Below are positions 9,184 to 15,806 of a stretch of 32,610 bases of DNA, one piece after another. The stretch is taken from the NCBI GenBank assembly GCA_028279065.1, contig JANQSY010000140.1, forward strand, positions 1 through 32,610, written 5' to 3'. The DNA comes from Cytophagales bacterium (GTDB taxonomy: Bacteria > Bacteroidota > Bacteroidia > Cytophagales > CCMP332). Within the stretch, counting starts at the first letter, position 1. Every line of letters starts with the position of its first letter. The position numbers were made by a program, and so were the translations under genes. The notes beneath the pieces were generated by a model that did no database searches, had not been told where the DNA came from, and saw nothing but the letters and a program-made list of their open reading frames with translations.

Positions 9184-10086
9184 ATGAATACTGAACTGCA
9201 TGATACCAGCCTGGTATTAATGGCTGCCGGATCCTCAACCAGGTTCGATGGTTTCAAGCAGTTTGCAGATGTAGGCCCAAACGGAGAGATGATCTGGGAA
9301 TACTCGATATTCGAGGCCCACCGGCAGGGGATCAATGTCGTTGTCATAGTTACCCGCAAGGAACTAAAGAATCATTTCTCAAAGCTTCTAAAGAAAAAGA
9401 TACCTTCAGAAATAGAGGTTCATTTATGCGTCCAGGAGTTACCGGACCAGCTAAAAAACCAGCGCTCAAAGCCATTGGGAACTGGTCATGCCGTGATCTC
9501 TGCTCTACCTTTCATGAGGTCGAGGAACATCATAATCAATGGCGATGATTTCTATGGAAGGTCAGCATTCACCGAAGCGGCAAAGATCCTTTCTTCTGAA
9601 AAAACGTTCTCTGAACCTCGATTGATCTCTTTCCCATTGGAGGGTTGCCTTTCGCTTTCAGGTGGAGTTTCAAGGGGCCTGTTGATCCTGGAAAAACAAA
9701 AACTAATTGAAATTGAGGAGTTTACAGAGATCAAAAAGGAAGGTGGTGGAATATCAGGTCTGGGGGACCATAGTGGACCAATGGATTTGGATCCCAAAGC
9801 ACAGGTTTCTATGAACTTTTGGCTGCTGGGAAGGGACTTCGTCAAAAAAATGGAATCGGGTCTTGGTGAATTCTTGAGTGAAATGGAAAACCCAATATCA
9901 GGTGAGTATCATATCGGTAGTTCTATCAAATCTGCCGCAGAAAAGAATGATATTGCTATCACCTGCATTCCAGGGAATTCTGAATGGGCGGGCTTGACCC
10001 ACCCTGCGGACCATTATATCGTTAGGTCATTTCTTTCGGGTAAGCACAAAAAGGCCGGTTATTCAAATCCACTTTGGAGCAAGTGA
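9184..10086 (+). CDS. sugar-1-phosphate nucleotidyltransferase family protein
   Basis: The 300-residue protein opens with LVLMAAGSSTRFDGFKQF (residues 10-27), the nucleotide-binding signature of NTP-sugar transferases. It is followed by the GPNGEMIWEYSI segment typical of a Bacteroidota subgroup, and by INGDDFYGRSAF, the metal-binding Asp region. The likely reaction is NTP plus sugar-1-phosphate to NDP-sugar and pyrophosphate. The next gene, a NahK-like 1-kinase, overlaps it by 13 bases, so the pair would turn a free sugar into a nucleotide sugar in two steps, like NahK with a uridylyltransferase or AmgK with MurU. Its ATG lies only 26 bases from the divergent symporter start. Which NTP and which sugar it uses is not visible. 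Confidence 0.85.
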   Translation: MNTELHDTSLVLMAAGSSTRFDGFKQFADVGPNGEMIWEYSIFEAHRQGINVVVIVTRKELKNHFSKLLKKKIPSEIEVHLCVQELPDQLKNQRSKPLGTGHAVISALPFMRSRNIIINGDDFYGRSAFTEAAKILSSEKTFSEPRLISFPLEGCLSLSGGVSRGLLILEKQKLIEIEEFTEIKKEGGGISGLGDHSGPMDLDPKAQVSMNFWLLGRDFVKKMESGLGEFLSEMENPISGEYHIGSSIKSAAEKNDIAITCIPGNSEWAGLTHPADHYIVRSFLSGKHKKAGYSNPLWSK

Positions 10087-11162
10087 TTCCCAGGGAGGTC
10101 ATAGATCTATATTTTCCAGCTGAGAAAGACTATGATGTTCGTCTCATTTCGCATGGGTTGATCAATGACTCCTTCCGCCTGATGCTAAGTTCTGGCAGAT
10201 CATTCTTTGTCCAAAAGATCAACACTTCGGTATTCCAGGAACCAGTGGAATTGGATAATAATCTGAAAAGATTCTTTAGTCATATGGAGAGAAAAAGATG
10301 GGAAGACGCTGGACTTGAATACCTGGATCTTATCCATGGCTCAAACAAGCAAACTATACAAACGATCAATGGAGATTATTGGCGCGTGATGAATTTTATT
10401 GAGAACAGCTCCACGCTTCACACAGCAAAAAACCCTCAACAAGTGTTTCAGCTTGGTACAGCCTATGCAAGGCTTCACAATCAGGTACAAGATCTGGATC
10501 CATCAGAATTCCAGACCATCCTGCCCGGGTTCATGGATACTTCCTACAGGAAACAACAACTTCAGAACTCGTCTTTAAATTCAAAACCAACAGACGCAGA
10601 GCAAAAGGTCATAGATCAACTGATAGAGCTTGAAGCCTCCCTCGAATGGGAAAAGCTTAAGCGTGAAAACTTGGCCCTGGGTTTCCATGACTGCAAGATC
10701 TCAAATGTGCTTTTCAACAGGAAAGAAACCACTATTAAGGCGATTGTTGATTTCGACACATTAATGAGAGGAAGCTACTATCTTGATTTTGGTGATATGG
10801 TCAGGTCTTCCTGCAGTCGACTGGAGGAACATGTCCTTGAATACAACTCAAGCCCATTTTCGATTGAGTATTTTGAGAGATTGGCTAAAAGCTTTTGGGG
10901 CACACTTTCTGTCAATGGGTTTTCAACAGAACCTGAACTTGTATATTTAGGGATCATCAATGTGATCTGGCAGCAAGCAACGAGATTCATGTCAGACCAC
11001 CTAAATCATGATGCTTACTTTAAAACAGATTATCGTGGTCAGAATCTTGACAGAGCCCAAAACCAACTCAAATTATTGATGGTTATAATGGGGCTTAAAC
11101 CACGTTTATTTTTAGTTTTGAAACCTGTTTTAAACGACACCAATGAAGATCCTTCTAACTAA
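10074..11162 (+). CDS. anomeric sugar kinase of the aminoglycoside-phosphotransferase fold, NahK-like
   Basis: The 362-residue protein resembles N-acetylhexosamine 1-kinase (NahK). HGLINDSFRL and FFVQKINTSVFQEPVELDNN (about residues 27-63) match the nucleotide-binding N-lobe, WRVMNFIE the hinge, and GFHDCKISNVLF the catalytic loop (Asp206, Asn211). AIVDFDTLMRG...LDFGDMVR supplies the metal-binding Asp227 and DFG-like element. It would phosphorylate a HexNAc at C1 with ATP in the cytoplasm, feeding the upstream nucleotidyltransferase. The start is a TTG at 10074 inside the end of that gene. Related AmgK-type kinases of cell-wall recycling are the alternative, but the QKINTSVF segment is closer to NahK. 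The 3' end overlaps the next lipoprotein gene by 20 bases. Confidence 0.82.
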   Translation: MEQVIPREVIDLYFPAEKDYDVRLISHGLINDSFRLMLSSGRSFFVQKINTSVFQEPVELDNNLKRFFSHMERKRWEDAGLEYLDLIHGSNKQTIQTINGDYWRVMNFIENSSTLHTAKNPQQVFQLGTAYARLHNQVQDLDPSEFQTILPGFMDTSYRKQQLQNSSLNSKPTDAEQKVIDQLIELEASLEWEKLKRENLALGFHDCKISNVLFNRKETTIKAIVDFDTLMRGSYYLDFGDMVRSSCSRLEEHVLEYNSSPFSIEYFERLAKSFWGTLSVNGFSTEPELVYLGIINVIWQQATRFMSDHLNHDAYFKTDYRGQNLDRAQNQLKLLMVIMGLKPRLFLVLKPVLNDTNEDPSN

Positions 11163-11790
11163 TCTTTTTCTTTCAATTCTTTTTTTGGGTATTTATGGAT
11201 GTTACCCAAAGGGCCCGGAATACATTCAGGAATTGGACCTGGTGCTCACCCAGTATGCCCCCGATTATGACTTCGGGGCTCAGAATACCTACTTTATGCC
11301 GGACTCGATAAGCTGGCAGACCAATGACCGCAATTTTGTTCCGGATGAAAGCTTTGAACGGGAGGTGCTGAAGCAGATCGAATCCCAAATGAACGCCAGG
11401 GGATATACCCGCCTGGATTCCATCGCTGACACTACTGATCTTCAAAACCCCAACAATCCCGATATGGTCATGATCGTGACCGGTATCTACAGTGAGAACA
11501 CTGGCGGCGGTTGGGTACCTGTTGGTGGATGTTGGTGGTACCCCTGCTGGGGATGGGGCGGTTGGTATGGCGGTTGGGTTCCATATACCTATTCATTTAC
11601 CACCGGAACCGTTGTCATGGATCTTGGAGATTTTCGAGAAGGAGATGAGATCACAAGAACCTTTCCCCTTAGTTGGGAAGGGCTGATGAACGGCCTCGCC
11701 GGGTCAAGCAGTTCCAGCAATCAAGACAGAATAGAAAGCGGAATCAATCAGGCCTTCCTACAATCACCATACCTACAATCGAACCAATAA
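11143..11790 (+). CDS. DUF4136 family lipoprotein
   Basis: This 215-residue protein has a lipoprotein signal peptide ending in the lipobox LGIYGC (Cys20). The body matches the DUF4136 pattern: an early DFGAQNTYFMPD segment, a middle DESFEREVLKQIESQMNARGYTR helix, an NPDMVMIVTGIYSE strand, and a C-terminal GTVVMDLGDF near the end. About residues 120-145 form a Gly/Trp-rich stretch with eight Trp (for example GGCWWYPCWGWGGWYGG), often seen in this family. Its function is unknown; it probably sits at the outer membrane. It starts inside the kinase gene and is one base from the next gene, so it is in the same transcript. Confidence 0.85.
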   Translation: MKILLTNLFLSILFLGIYGCYPKGPEYIQELDLVLTQYAPDYDFGAQNTYFMPDSISWQTNDRNFVPDESFEREVLKQIESQMNARGYTRLDSIADTTDLQNPNNPDMVMIVTGIYSENTGGGWVPVGGCWWYPCWGWGGWYGGWVPYTYSFTTGTVVMDLGDFREGDEITRTFPLSWEGLMNGLAGSSSSSNQDRIESGINQAFLQSPYLQSNQ

Positions 11791-11791
11791 G

Positions 11792-12379
11792 ATGAAGAAA
11801 CTATTATTCTCACTCGCACTCCTTTTACCGATTTTTTCCTTTTCGCAGGGATCATATTTCGGTATGTCTTACCAGGTTTCCCTTCCGGTTGGAAATACAG
11901 CTGATTATATCAGCACCGTCAGCGGAAGAGGCTTTGGTATCGATTACAAAGGTTTTGTTACTCCTGAAGTTGCCATTGGAGGCATGATCGGCTGGAATGT
12001 TTTTTATGAAGCCATCGATGCTGAACTTTATGATATCCCAAGTGGAAATGGCAGTGCATACGGACAGCAGTGGAGATACATTAACTCCTTCCCCTTCCTT
12101 CTGACCGCAGACTATTTCCTCGGTGACTATGGAGACAAGAGATTTTTTGCTGGATTGGGATTAGGTGCCTATAGAGTATATCAAAGATTGGATATGGGGA
12201 TCTATACCTACGAGCCCAGAGAATGGATGTTCGGATTGGCTCCTCAGGTTGGAGTACTTGTTCCTATGAACCGTGATGCCTATTTTCATACAACCCTCAG
12301 ATTCAATTATGGCTTTGAATCAGGAGACATTGACGCCTTGTCTTATCTGACCCTTGCTGCCGGTTTCGCTTGGAACTAA
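11792..12379 (+). CDS. small outer-membrane beta-barrel protein
   Basis: The 195-residue protein has a clear signal peptide (KKLLFSLALLLPIFSFSQG). Alternating aromatic/hydrophobic strands follow (YFGMSYQVSLPVG, GFGIDYKGFV, FFAGLGLGAYRVY, AYFHTTLRFNYGFES), ending with an aromatic-rich strand, TLAAGFAWN. This is the usual picture of an 8-strand OmpA/OmpW-like barrel in Bacteroidota. It begins one base after the DUF4136 stop, so the two cell-envelope proteins are co-expressed. No specific function is recognisable. Confidence 0.8.
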   Translation: MKKLLFSLALLLPIFSFSQGSYFGMSYQVSLPVGNTADYISTVSGRGFGIDYKGFVTPEVAIGGMIGWNVFYEAIDAELYDIPSGNGSAYGQQWRYINSFPFLLTADYFLGDYGDKRFFAGLGLGAYRVYQRLDMGIYTYEPREWMFGLAPQVGVLVPMNRDAYFHTTLRFNYGFESGDIDALSYLTLAAGFAWN

Positions 12380-12382
12380 TCT

Positions 12383-12496
12383 GATTTATGATTGTTAATT
12401 GTTGATCCATGATTGGCCTGGAATCAAGCCGGGTTAATCAAACATCACTGATCCCCTAATCAGCAACTACAAATCATCAATCCTTAATCACTGATC
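12383..12496. repeat. inverted heptanucleotide arrays, GATTNNT type
   Basis: The gap between two convergent genes is almost filled by 7-base-periodic sequence. The left arm reads GATTTAT GATTGTT AATTGTT GATCCAT GATTGGC (12383-12417). The right arm, from about 12434 to the NDH-2 stop, is the reverse complement of the same words (CTTAATC, ATCAATC, ACAAATC, CCTAATC). The two arms could fold into a long imperfect hairpin and may act as a bidirectional terminator. No transposase or gene is present. Confidence 0.7.
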
Positions 12497-13821
12497 TAAT
12501 CATCACCCTGCTTTAGGATCAACCTTAGGCTTTGGTCAAAGGTGAAGTAACTCCATGCCCAGTTCAGGAAAATGAACAGCCTGTTCTTAACTCCAAGGAT
12601 TTGCATTAGGTGGACCAATAACCAAAAGACCCAAGCGAAGAATCCATAAAAACTGAAGATCGGAAGATCACAAACCGCAAGATTCCGCCCTACTGTTGCC
12701 ATTGATCCAAGATCCTTATAGCTGAAGTCTTTCCATTTGGAAGTGTCCTTTTGCCTAAAGTTTCTGGCCATATGAGAGCCCTGTTGTATGGCCACCTGGG
12801 CAACCTGAGGATGGCCCTTCGGGAATTTTTCTTCTTCCATATATGCTATATCTCCCAGAGCATAGATATTTTCTGATCCTTCTACCCTATTCTTGAGATC
12901 AACCTTCAGCCTTCCACCCCGCACAACCGCAGACTCCATGCCCTTGATAGGCCTTCCTGCAACTCCGGCTGCCCAGATCAATGTCTTGGTTTCAAGATCC
13001 TTCCTACCTTCTACTTTTACAATTTTTCCGTCATAGTCGGTGACCCTGGCATTCAGTTCAACCCTCACGTTCATCTTTTCAAGGTACTTCTTTGCCTTGG
13101 CGGAGGATCTTTCTGTCATCCCGGGAAGCAACCTTGGGCCTGCCTCAAGCAAGGTGATATCCATGAACTTGAAATCCAGCTCGGGAAAATCAACTGGAAG
13201 AACATATTTCCGCATTTCTGAAAGGGCTCCGCATACCTCCACTCCGGTTGGGCCTCCCCCTACAACCACAATGTCAAAATATTGCTCACGGTCTCGTTGA
13301 TCTGGAAGATTGATCGCTTCTTCAAAATTTGAGAGGATACGGTTCCGAAGGTAGAGAGCTTCTCCAACACTCTTCATGGGAATGGCGTTCTTAGCCACAT
13401 TCTCAAGACCAAAAAAGTTGGTGCTCACACCTGTGGCCAAAACCAGATGATCATAGGAAAGTTTTCCAAGGCCTGTGAGGATGTAGTTCTCTTCGGGATG
13501 AACAGACTGGAGCTCAGTTAGACGGATGTGAAGGTCCTTTTTTTTATGGAAGACCTTCCTGAGCGGAAAAGATATGGAACTCGGTTCCAAACCGGCTGTA
13601 GCCACCTGATAATAGAGAGGTTGAAACTGATGATAATTATGCTTATCGATCAGAACGATCTGATAGCCTTTTCCAATCAGGTCCCAGATAAGCTTTAAGC
13701 CACCGAATCCGGCCCCTACGACAACTAGCCTGGGAAGCGAGGTATTGGGAATGTTTGGGAGAGAATATTTGTTTGACTGCAAAGGATTTAATGCTTGGAT
13801 TTCTCTTCTAAACAAAGTCAT
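12496..13821 (-). CDS. type II NADH dehydrogenase (NDH-2), NAD(P)/FAD-dependent oxidoreductase
   Basis: This is a non-proton-pumping, membrane-associated NADH:quinone oxidoreductase. The 441-residue sequence has the FAD dinucleotide motif VVVGAGFGG (about residues 33-41), the NDH-2 signature HNYHQFQPLYYQVATAGL, a second dinucleotide motif VVVGGGPTGVEVCGALSE for NADH, and the C-terminal FAD motif YALGDIAYM. A C-terminal hydrophobic/amphipathic region (FYGFFAWVFWLLVHL and following) is typical of the membrane anchor. The first 30 residues precede the Rossmann fold and are not conserved, so a later start is possible but no better ATG is evident. It is divergent from the acyl-CoA dehydrogenase gene, and both feed electrons to quinone directly or indirectly. 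Confidence 0.93.
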   Translation of the reverse strand: MTLFRREIQALNPLQSNKYSLPNIPNTSLPRLVVVGAGFGGLKLIWDLIGKGYQIVLIDKHNYHQFQPLYYQVATAGLEPSSISFPLRKVFHKKKDLHIRLTELQSVHPEENYILTGLGKLSYDHLVLATGVSTNFFGLENVAKNAIPMKSVGEALYLRNRILSNFEEAINLPDQRDREQYFDIVVVGGGPTGVEVCGALSEMRKYVLPVDFPELDFKFMDITLLEAGPRLLPGMTERSSAKAKKYLEKMNVRVELNARVTDYDGKIVKVEGRKDLETKTLIWAAGVAGRPIKGMESAVVRGGRLKVDLKNRVEGSENIYALGDIAYMEEEKFPKGHPQVAQVAIQQGSHMARNFRQKDTSKWKDFSYKDLGSMATVGRNLAVCDLPIFSFYGFFAWVFWLLVHLMQILGVKNRLFIFLNWAWSYFTFDQSLRLILKQGDD

Positions 13822-13909
13822 TATTCCTCAAGTTCTACAAAAGAGGAAATAGTTATTTTCGCTGCTCTTAGAGAGAAGCTCAAAACAGAACTCCTCGATT
13901 TTTGTTATC

Positions 13910-13925
13910 TTATTTGGTCAAATAA
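13910..13925. promoter_or_regulatory. perfect 7+2+7 inverted repeat upstream of acyl-CoA dehydrogenase
   Basis: TTATTTG-GT-CAAATAA lies 14 bases before the acyl-CoA dehydrogenase ATG, in the gap shared with the divergent NDH-2 gene. Its symmetry and position suit an operator for a dimeric regulator, though its AT-rich TATTTG words also resemble part of a Bacteroidota -7 box. No regulator gene is nearby. Confidence 0.35.
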
Positions 13926-13939
13926 CTAACTTTTAGAGA

Positions 13940-15064
13940 ATGAATGATCTTGGTCTGATCCGCCAAAGCGCGCGGGATTTTGCAGAAAAACATATTCGAC
14001 CCCATGTGATGGAATGGGATGAATCTCAAACCTTTCCCGTAGAGGTTTTCAAGGAAATGGGAAAACATGGGTTCATGGGTATCCTTGTCCCTGAAGAGTA
14101 TGGAGGAGCTGGCATGAACTATGAGGCATATATCACCATTCTCGTTGAGGTCTCCAGGGTTTGTGGAGGAATTGGGCTTTCCCTGGCAGCCCATAATTCA
14201 CTTTGTACAGGCCATATCCTTACCGAAGCCAATGAAGAGCAAAAGAAAAAATATCTCCCAAAGCTAGCGTCGGGAGAATGGATCGGGGCTTGGGGCTTGA
14301 CCGAGGTGGGAACCGGTTCCGATGCTATGAATATGTCCACAACAGCCAAAAAGGAAGGAAATGAATGGGTCCTCAATGGTTCAAAGAATTTCATCACTCA
14401 TGGGATCTCTGGGGATGTTGCCGTGGTCATAGCCAGAAATGGAGAAAAAGGCGATTCTCATGGAATGAGCGCTTTCATTGTTGAAAAAGGCACCCCTGGC
14501 TTCACCTCAGGTCATAAGGAAAACAAACTCGGAGTAAGGGCTTCCGAAACAGCAAGCCTCTATTTTGAAAATTGCAGGATCCCGGAAGGGAATCTGATCG
14601 GAGAGGTTGGTGAAGGCTTTATTCAGTCCATGAGGGTACTCGACGGAGGTAGGATCTCTATCGCATCACTTGCCCTTGGGATTGCGCATGGAGCATACGA
14701 TGCTGCGAGGGAGTACTCCAAAGAAAGAATGCAGTTCGGAAAACCGATCTCAAGCTTTCAGGCTATAGCTTTCAAACTTTCCGACATGGTCACCAAACTC
14801 AGTGCGGCGGATCTTCTGACCTACAAGGCAGGAAAGATGAAGGATCAAGGCAAGAAGGTCACTTTGGATTCCGCCATCGCAAAATACTACGCCTCGGAAA
14901 TAGCTGTTGAGATCAGCATGGAAGGCATACAAATCCATGGTGGTTATGGTTATACCAAGGATTTCCCAGCAGAAAAGTTCCTTCGAGACTCAAAGCTTTG
15001 CACTATCGGTGAAGGCACCAGCGAGGTCCAGAAGATGGTGATTGCGCGGGAGATTCTGAAGTAG
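13940..15064 (+). CDS. acyl-CoA dehydrogenase
   Basis: This FAD enzyme catalyses the alpha,beta-dehydrogenation of acyl-CoA in beta-oxidation or branched-chain amino-acid breakdown. The 374-residue length matches short-chain types. It contains the signature [17 protein letters not shown] (substrate/FAD loop), [21 protein letters not shown], and the C-terminal [22 protein letters not shown] followed by [10 protein letters not shown]. Glu358 there aligns with the catalytic base of the short- and medium-chain enzymes. Electrons would pass through ETF to the quinone pool. Chain-length preference cannot be fixed; the Glu position argues against the isovaleryl-CoA type. It is transcribed alone. Confidence 0.95.
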   Translation: MNDLGLIRQSARDFAEKHIRPHVMEWDESQTFPVEVFKEMGKHGFMGILVPEEYGGAGMNYEAYITILVEVSRVCGGIGLSLAAHNSLCTGHILTEANEEQKKKYLPKLASGEWIGAWGLTEVGTGSDAMNMSTTAKKEGNEWVLNGSKNFITHGISGDVAVVIARNGEKGDSHGMSAFIVEKGTPGFTSGHKENKLGVRASETASLYFENCRIPEGNLIGEVGEGFIQSMRVLDGGRISIASLALGIAHGAYDAAREYSKERMQFGKPISSFQAIAFKLSDMVTKLSAADLLTYKAGKMKDQGKKVTLDSAIAKYYASEIAVEISMEGIQIHGGYGYTKDFPAEKFLRDSKLCTIGEGTSEVQKMVIAREILK

Positions 15065-15118
15065 AGGCCCTATTTCATCAAAATATAAACCTTGAAAACT
15101 GCAACTTGGAAGGGACCT

Positions 15119-15149
15119 GAAGTCCGGAGTTGGTAGTTTGAAGTTTGAG
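15119..15149 (-). repeat. heptanucleotide array A (RRACTYC family, reverse orientation)
   Basis: Plus-strand units GAAGTCC GGAGTTG GTAGTTT GAAGTTT GAG are in exact 7-base phase; on the minus strand these read AAACTTC, AAACTAC, CAACTCC, GGACTTC. The array ends three bases from the stop codon of the four-helix-bundle gene and is inverted relative to arrays B and C. Confidence 0.75.
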
Positions 15150-15152
15150 CTA

Positions 15153-15500
15153 TTATGACTCCAATTTCTTAATCATCGAATATAGGATTCTGGAAATTTC
15201 TTCAAGATCAGAAGTCAACTTATCCCTAAGGCTCTGTTCAAGAATTGAGACTTCTTGCATGTAATCAAGGATGCTGAAACATTCAAATACACTGCCTCTG
15301 GATATTATATAAAACCTCCGTTGGTCAGCTCTGGTGAACCTGGCTGAGCCCTCTGCAATGTTTAGCATAATGCTCATTGTTGCTCGAGATAATTGGTCCG
15401 AAGCGGAGTAATCAAGTTTCAGCCTCTGCCTTAATTTCTGAATTTCAATGGCAAAGGATTTTGCCTTTTGATAGACGGTCAAGTCATTGAATTTGAACAT
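15153..15500 (-). CDS. four helix bundle protein (S23/IVP-like family)
   Basis: The 115-residue protein is entirely helical in appearance. It carries the family pattern: FNDLTVYQKAKSFAIEIQKL at the start, DQLSRATMSIMLNIAEGSAR in the middle and an SVFECFSILDYM segment later. This family (TIGR02436 type) was first noted as ORFs inside intervening sequences of 23S rRNA genes and is related in fold to the Avd accessory protein of diversity-generating retroelements. Its biochemical role is unknown. Here there is no 23S gene and no reverse transcriptase. Instead the gene is closely bracketed by inverted heptanucleotide arrays A and B, with a tRNA-Leu just outside B. The start at 15500 matches the usual family N-terminus. 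Confidence 0.88.
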   Translation of the reverse strand: MFKFNDLTVYQKAKSFAIEIQKLRQRLKLDYSASDQLSRATMSIMLNIAEGSARFTRADQRRFYIISRGSVFECFSILDYMQEVSILEQSLRDKLTSDLEEISRILYSMIKKLES

Positions 15501-15533
15501 TTTAAAAGGAATTTGTGAGTTAATAAGTTACAT

Positions 15534-15580
15534 AACTCTAACCTCAAATCAAACTCCAAACTTCGGACTCCAAACTCTTC
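15534..15580 (+). repeat. heptanucleotide array B (RRACTYC family)
   Basis: Perfect 7-base phasing at 15551-15578: AAACTCC AAACTTC GGACTCC AAACTCT, then TC; looser copies (AACTCTA, TCAAATC) lie just upstream. It ends three bases before the 3' end of tRNA-Leu and is inverted relative to array A across the four-helix-bundle gene. Confidence 0.75.
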
Positions 15581-15583
15581 TAG

Positions 15584-15667
15584 TGCCCAGGGCGGGAGTC
15601 GAACCCGCACGCTCAAATGAACACATGGCCCTCAACCATGCCTGTCTACCAGTTCCAGCACCTGGGC
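15584..15667 (-). tRNA. tRNA-Leu, anticodon GAG
   Basis: On the minus strand a complete class II tRNA folds. The acceptor GCCCAGG pairs with CCTGGGC and the discriminator is A. A D-arm with GGTAGAC is followed by anticodon stem CATGG/CCATG around the loop TTGAGGG (anticodon GAG, reading CUC/CUU). The long variable arm has stem GTTC/GAGC, and the T-arm is GCGGG-TTCGACT-CCCGC. The length of 84 with a long variable arm fits leucine. CCA is not encoded (the next bases are CTA). Heptanucleotide arrays lie on both sides. Confidence 0.93.
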
Positions 15668-15730
15668 AAATGGACGGCAAAACTAGAAAATATTCCCATC
15701 CAAGATCAATATATCCTACTCAATAAAAAT

Positions 15731-15763
15731 CTCAAACTTCAAACTCCAAACTTCAAACTCTTC
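15731..15763 (+). repeat. heptanucleotide array C (RRACTYC family)
   Basis: Units AAACTTC AAACTCC AAACTTC AAACTCT followed by TC are in exact 7-base phase at 15734-15761. It shares the terminal word AAACTCTTC with array B and with the array inside mnmE. It lies between tRNA-Leu and the metal permease gene, in direct orientation to B. Confidence 0.75.
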
Positions 15764-15793
15764 TCCTCCCTTCACTTCCTTCTTTTCTTCATA

Positions 15794-15801
15794 TATTTTT
15801 G
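15794..15801 (+). promoter_or_regulatory. -7-like box TATTTTTG before the metal permease
   Basis: TATTTTTG fits TAnnTTTG exactly but sits only five bases before the ATG at 15807 and has no clear TTTG at -33. If used, the mRNA would be nearly leaderless. Weak candidate. Confidence 0.22.
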
Positions 15802-15806
15802 CCCCA

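Noticed and set aside
15153-15500. Four-helix-bundle gene as the Avd part of a diversity-generating retroelement
   Set aside because: There is no reverse transcriptase, template repeat or variable repeat in the window; only the fold family is shared.
15153-15500. Four-helix-bundle gene within a 23S rRNA intervening sequence
   Set aside because: The flanks are heptad arrays, a tRNA and protein genes; no 23S rRNA sequence is seen.
15119-15763. Heptad arrays as a CRISPR array
   Set aside because: Units are 7 bases and contiguous, with no unique spacers and no cas genes.
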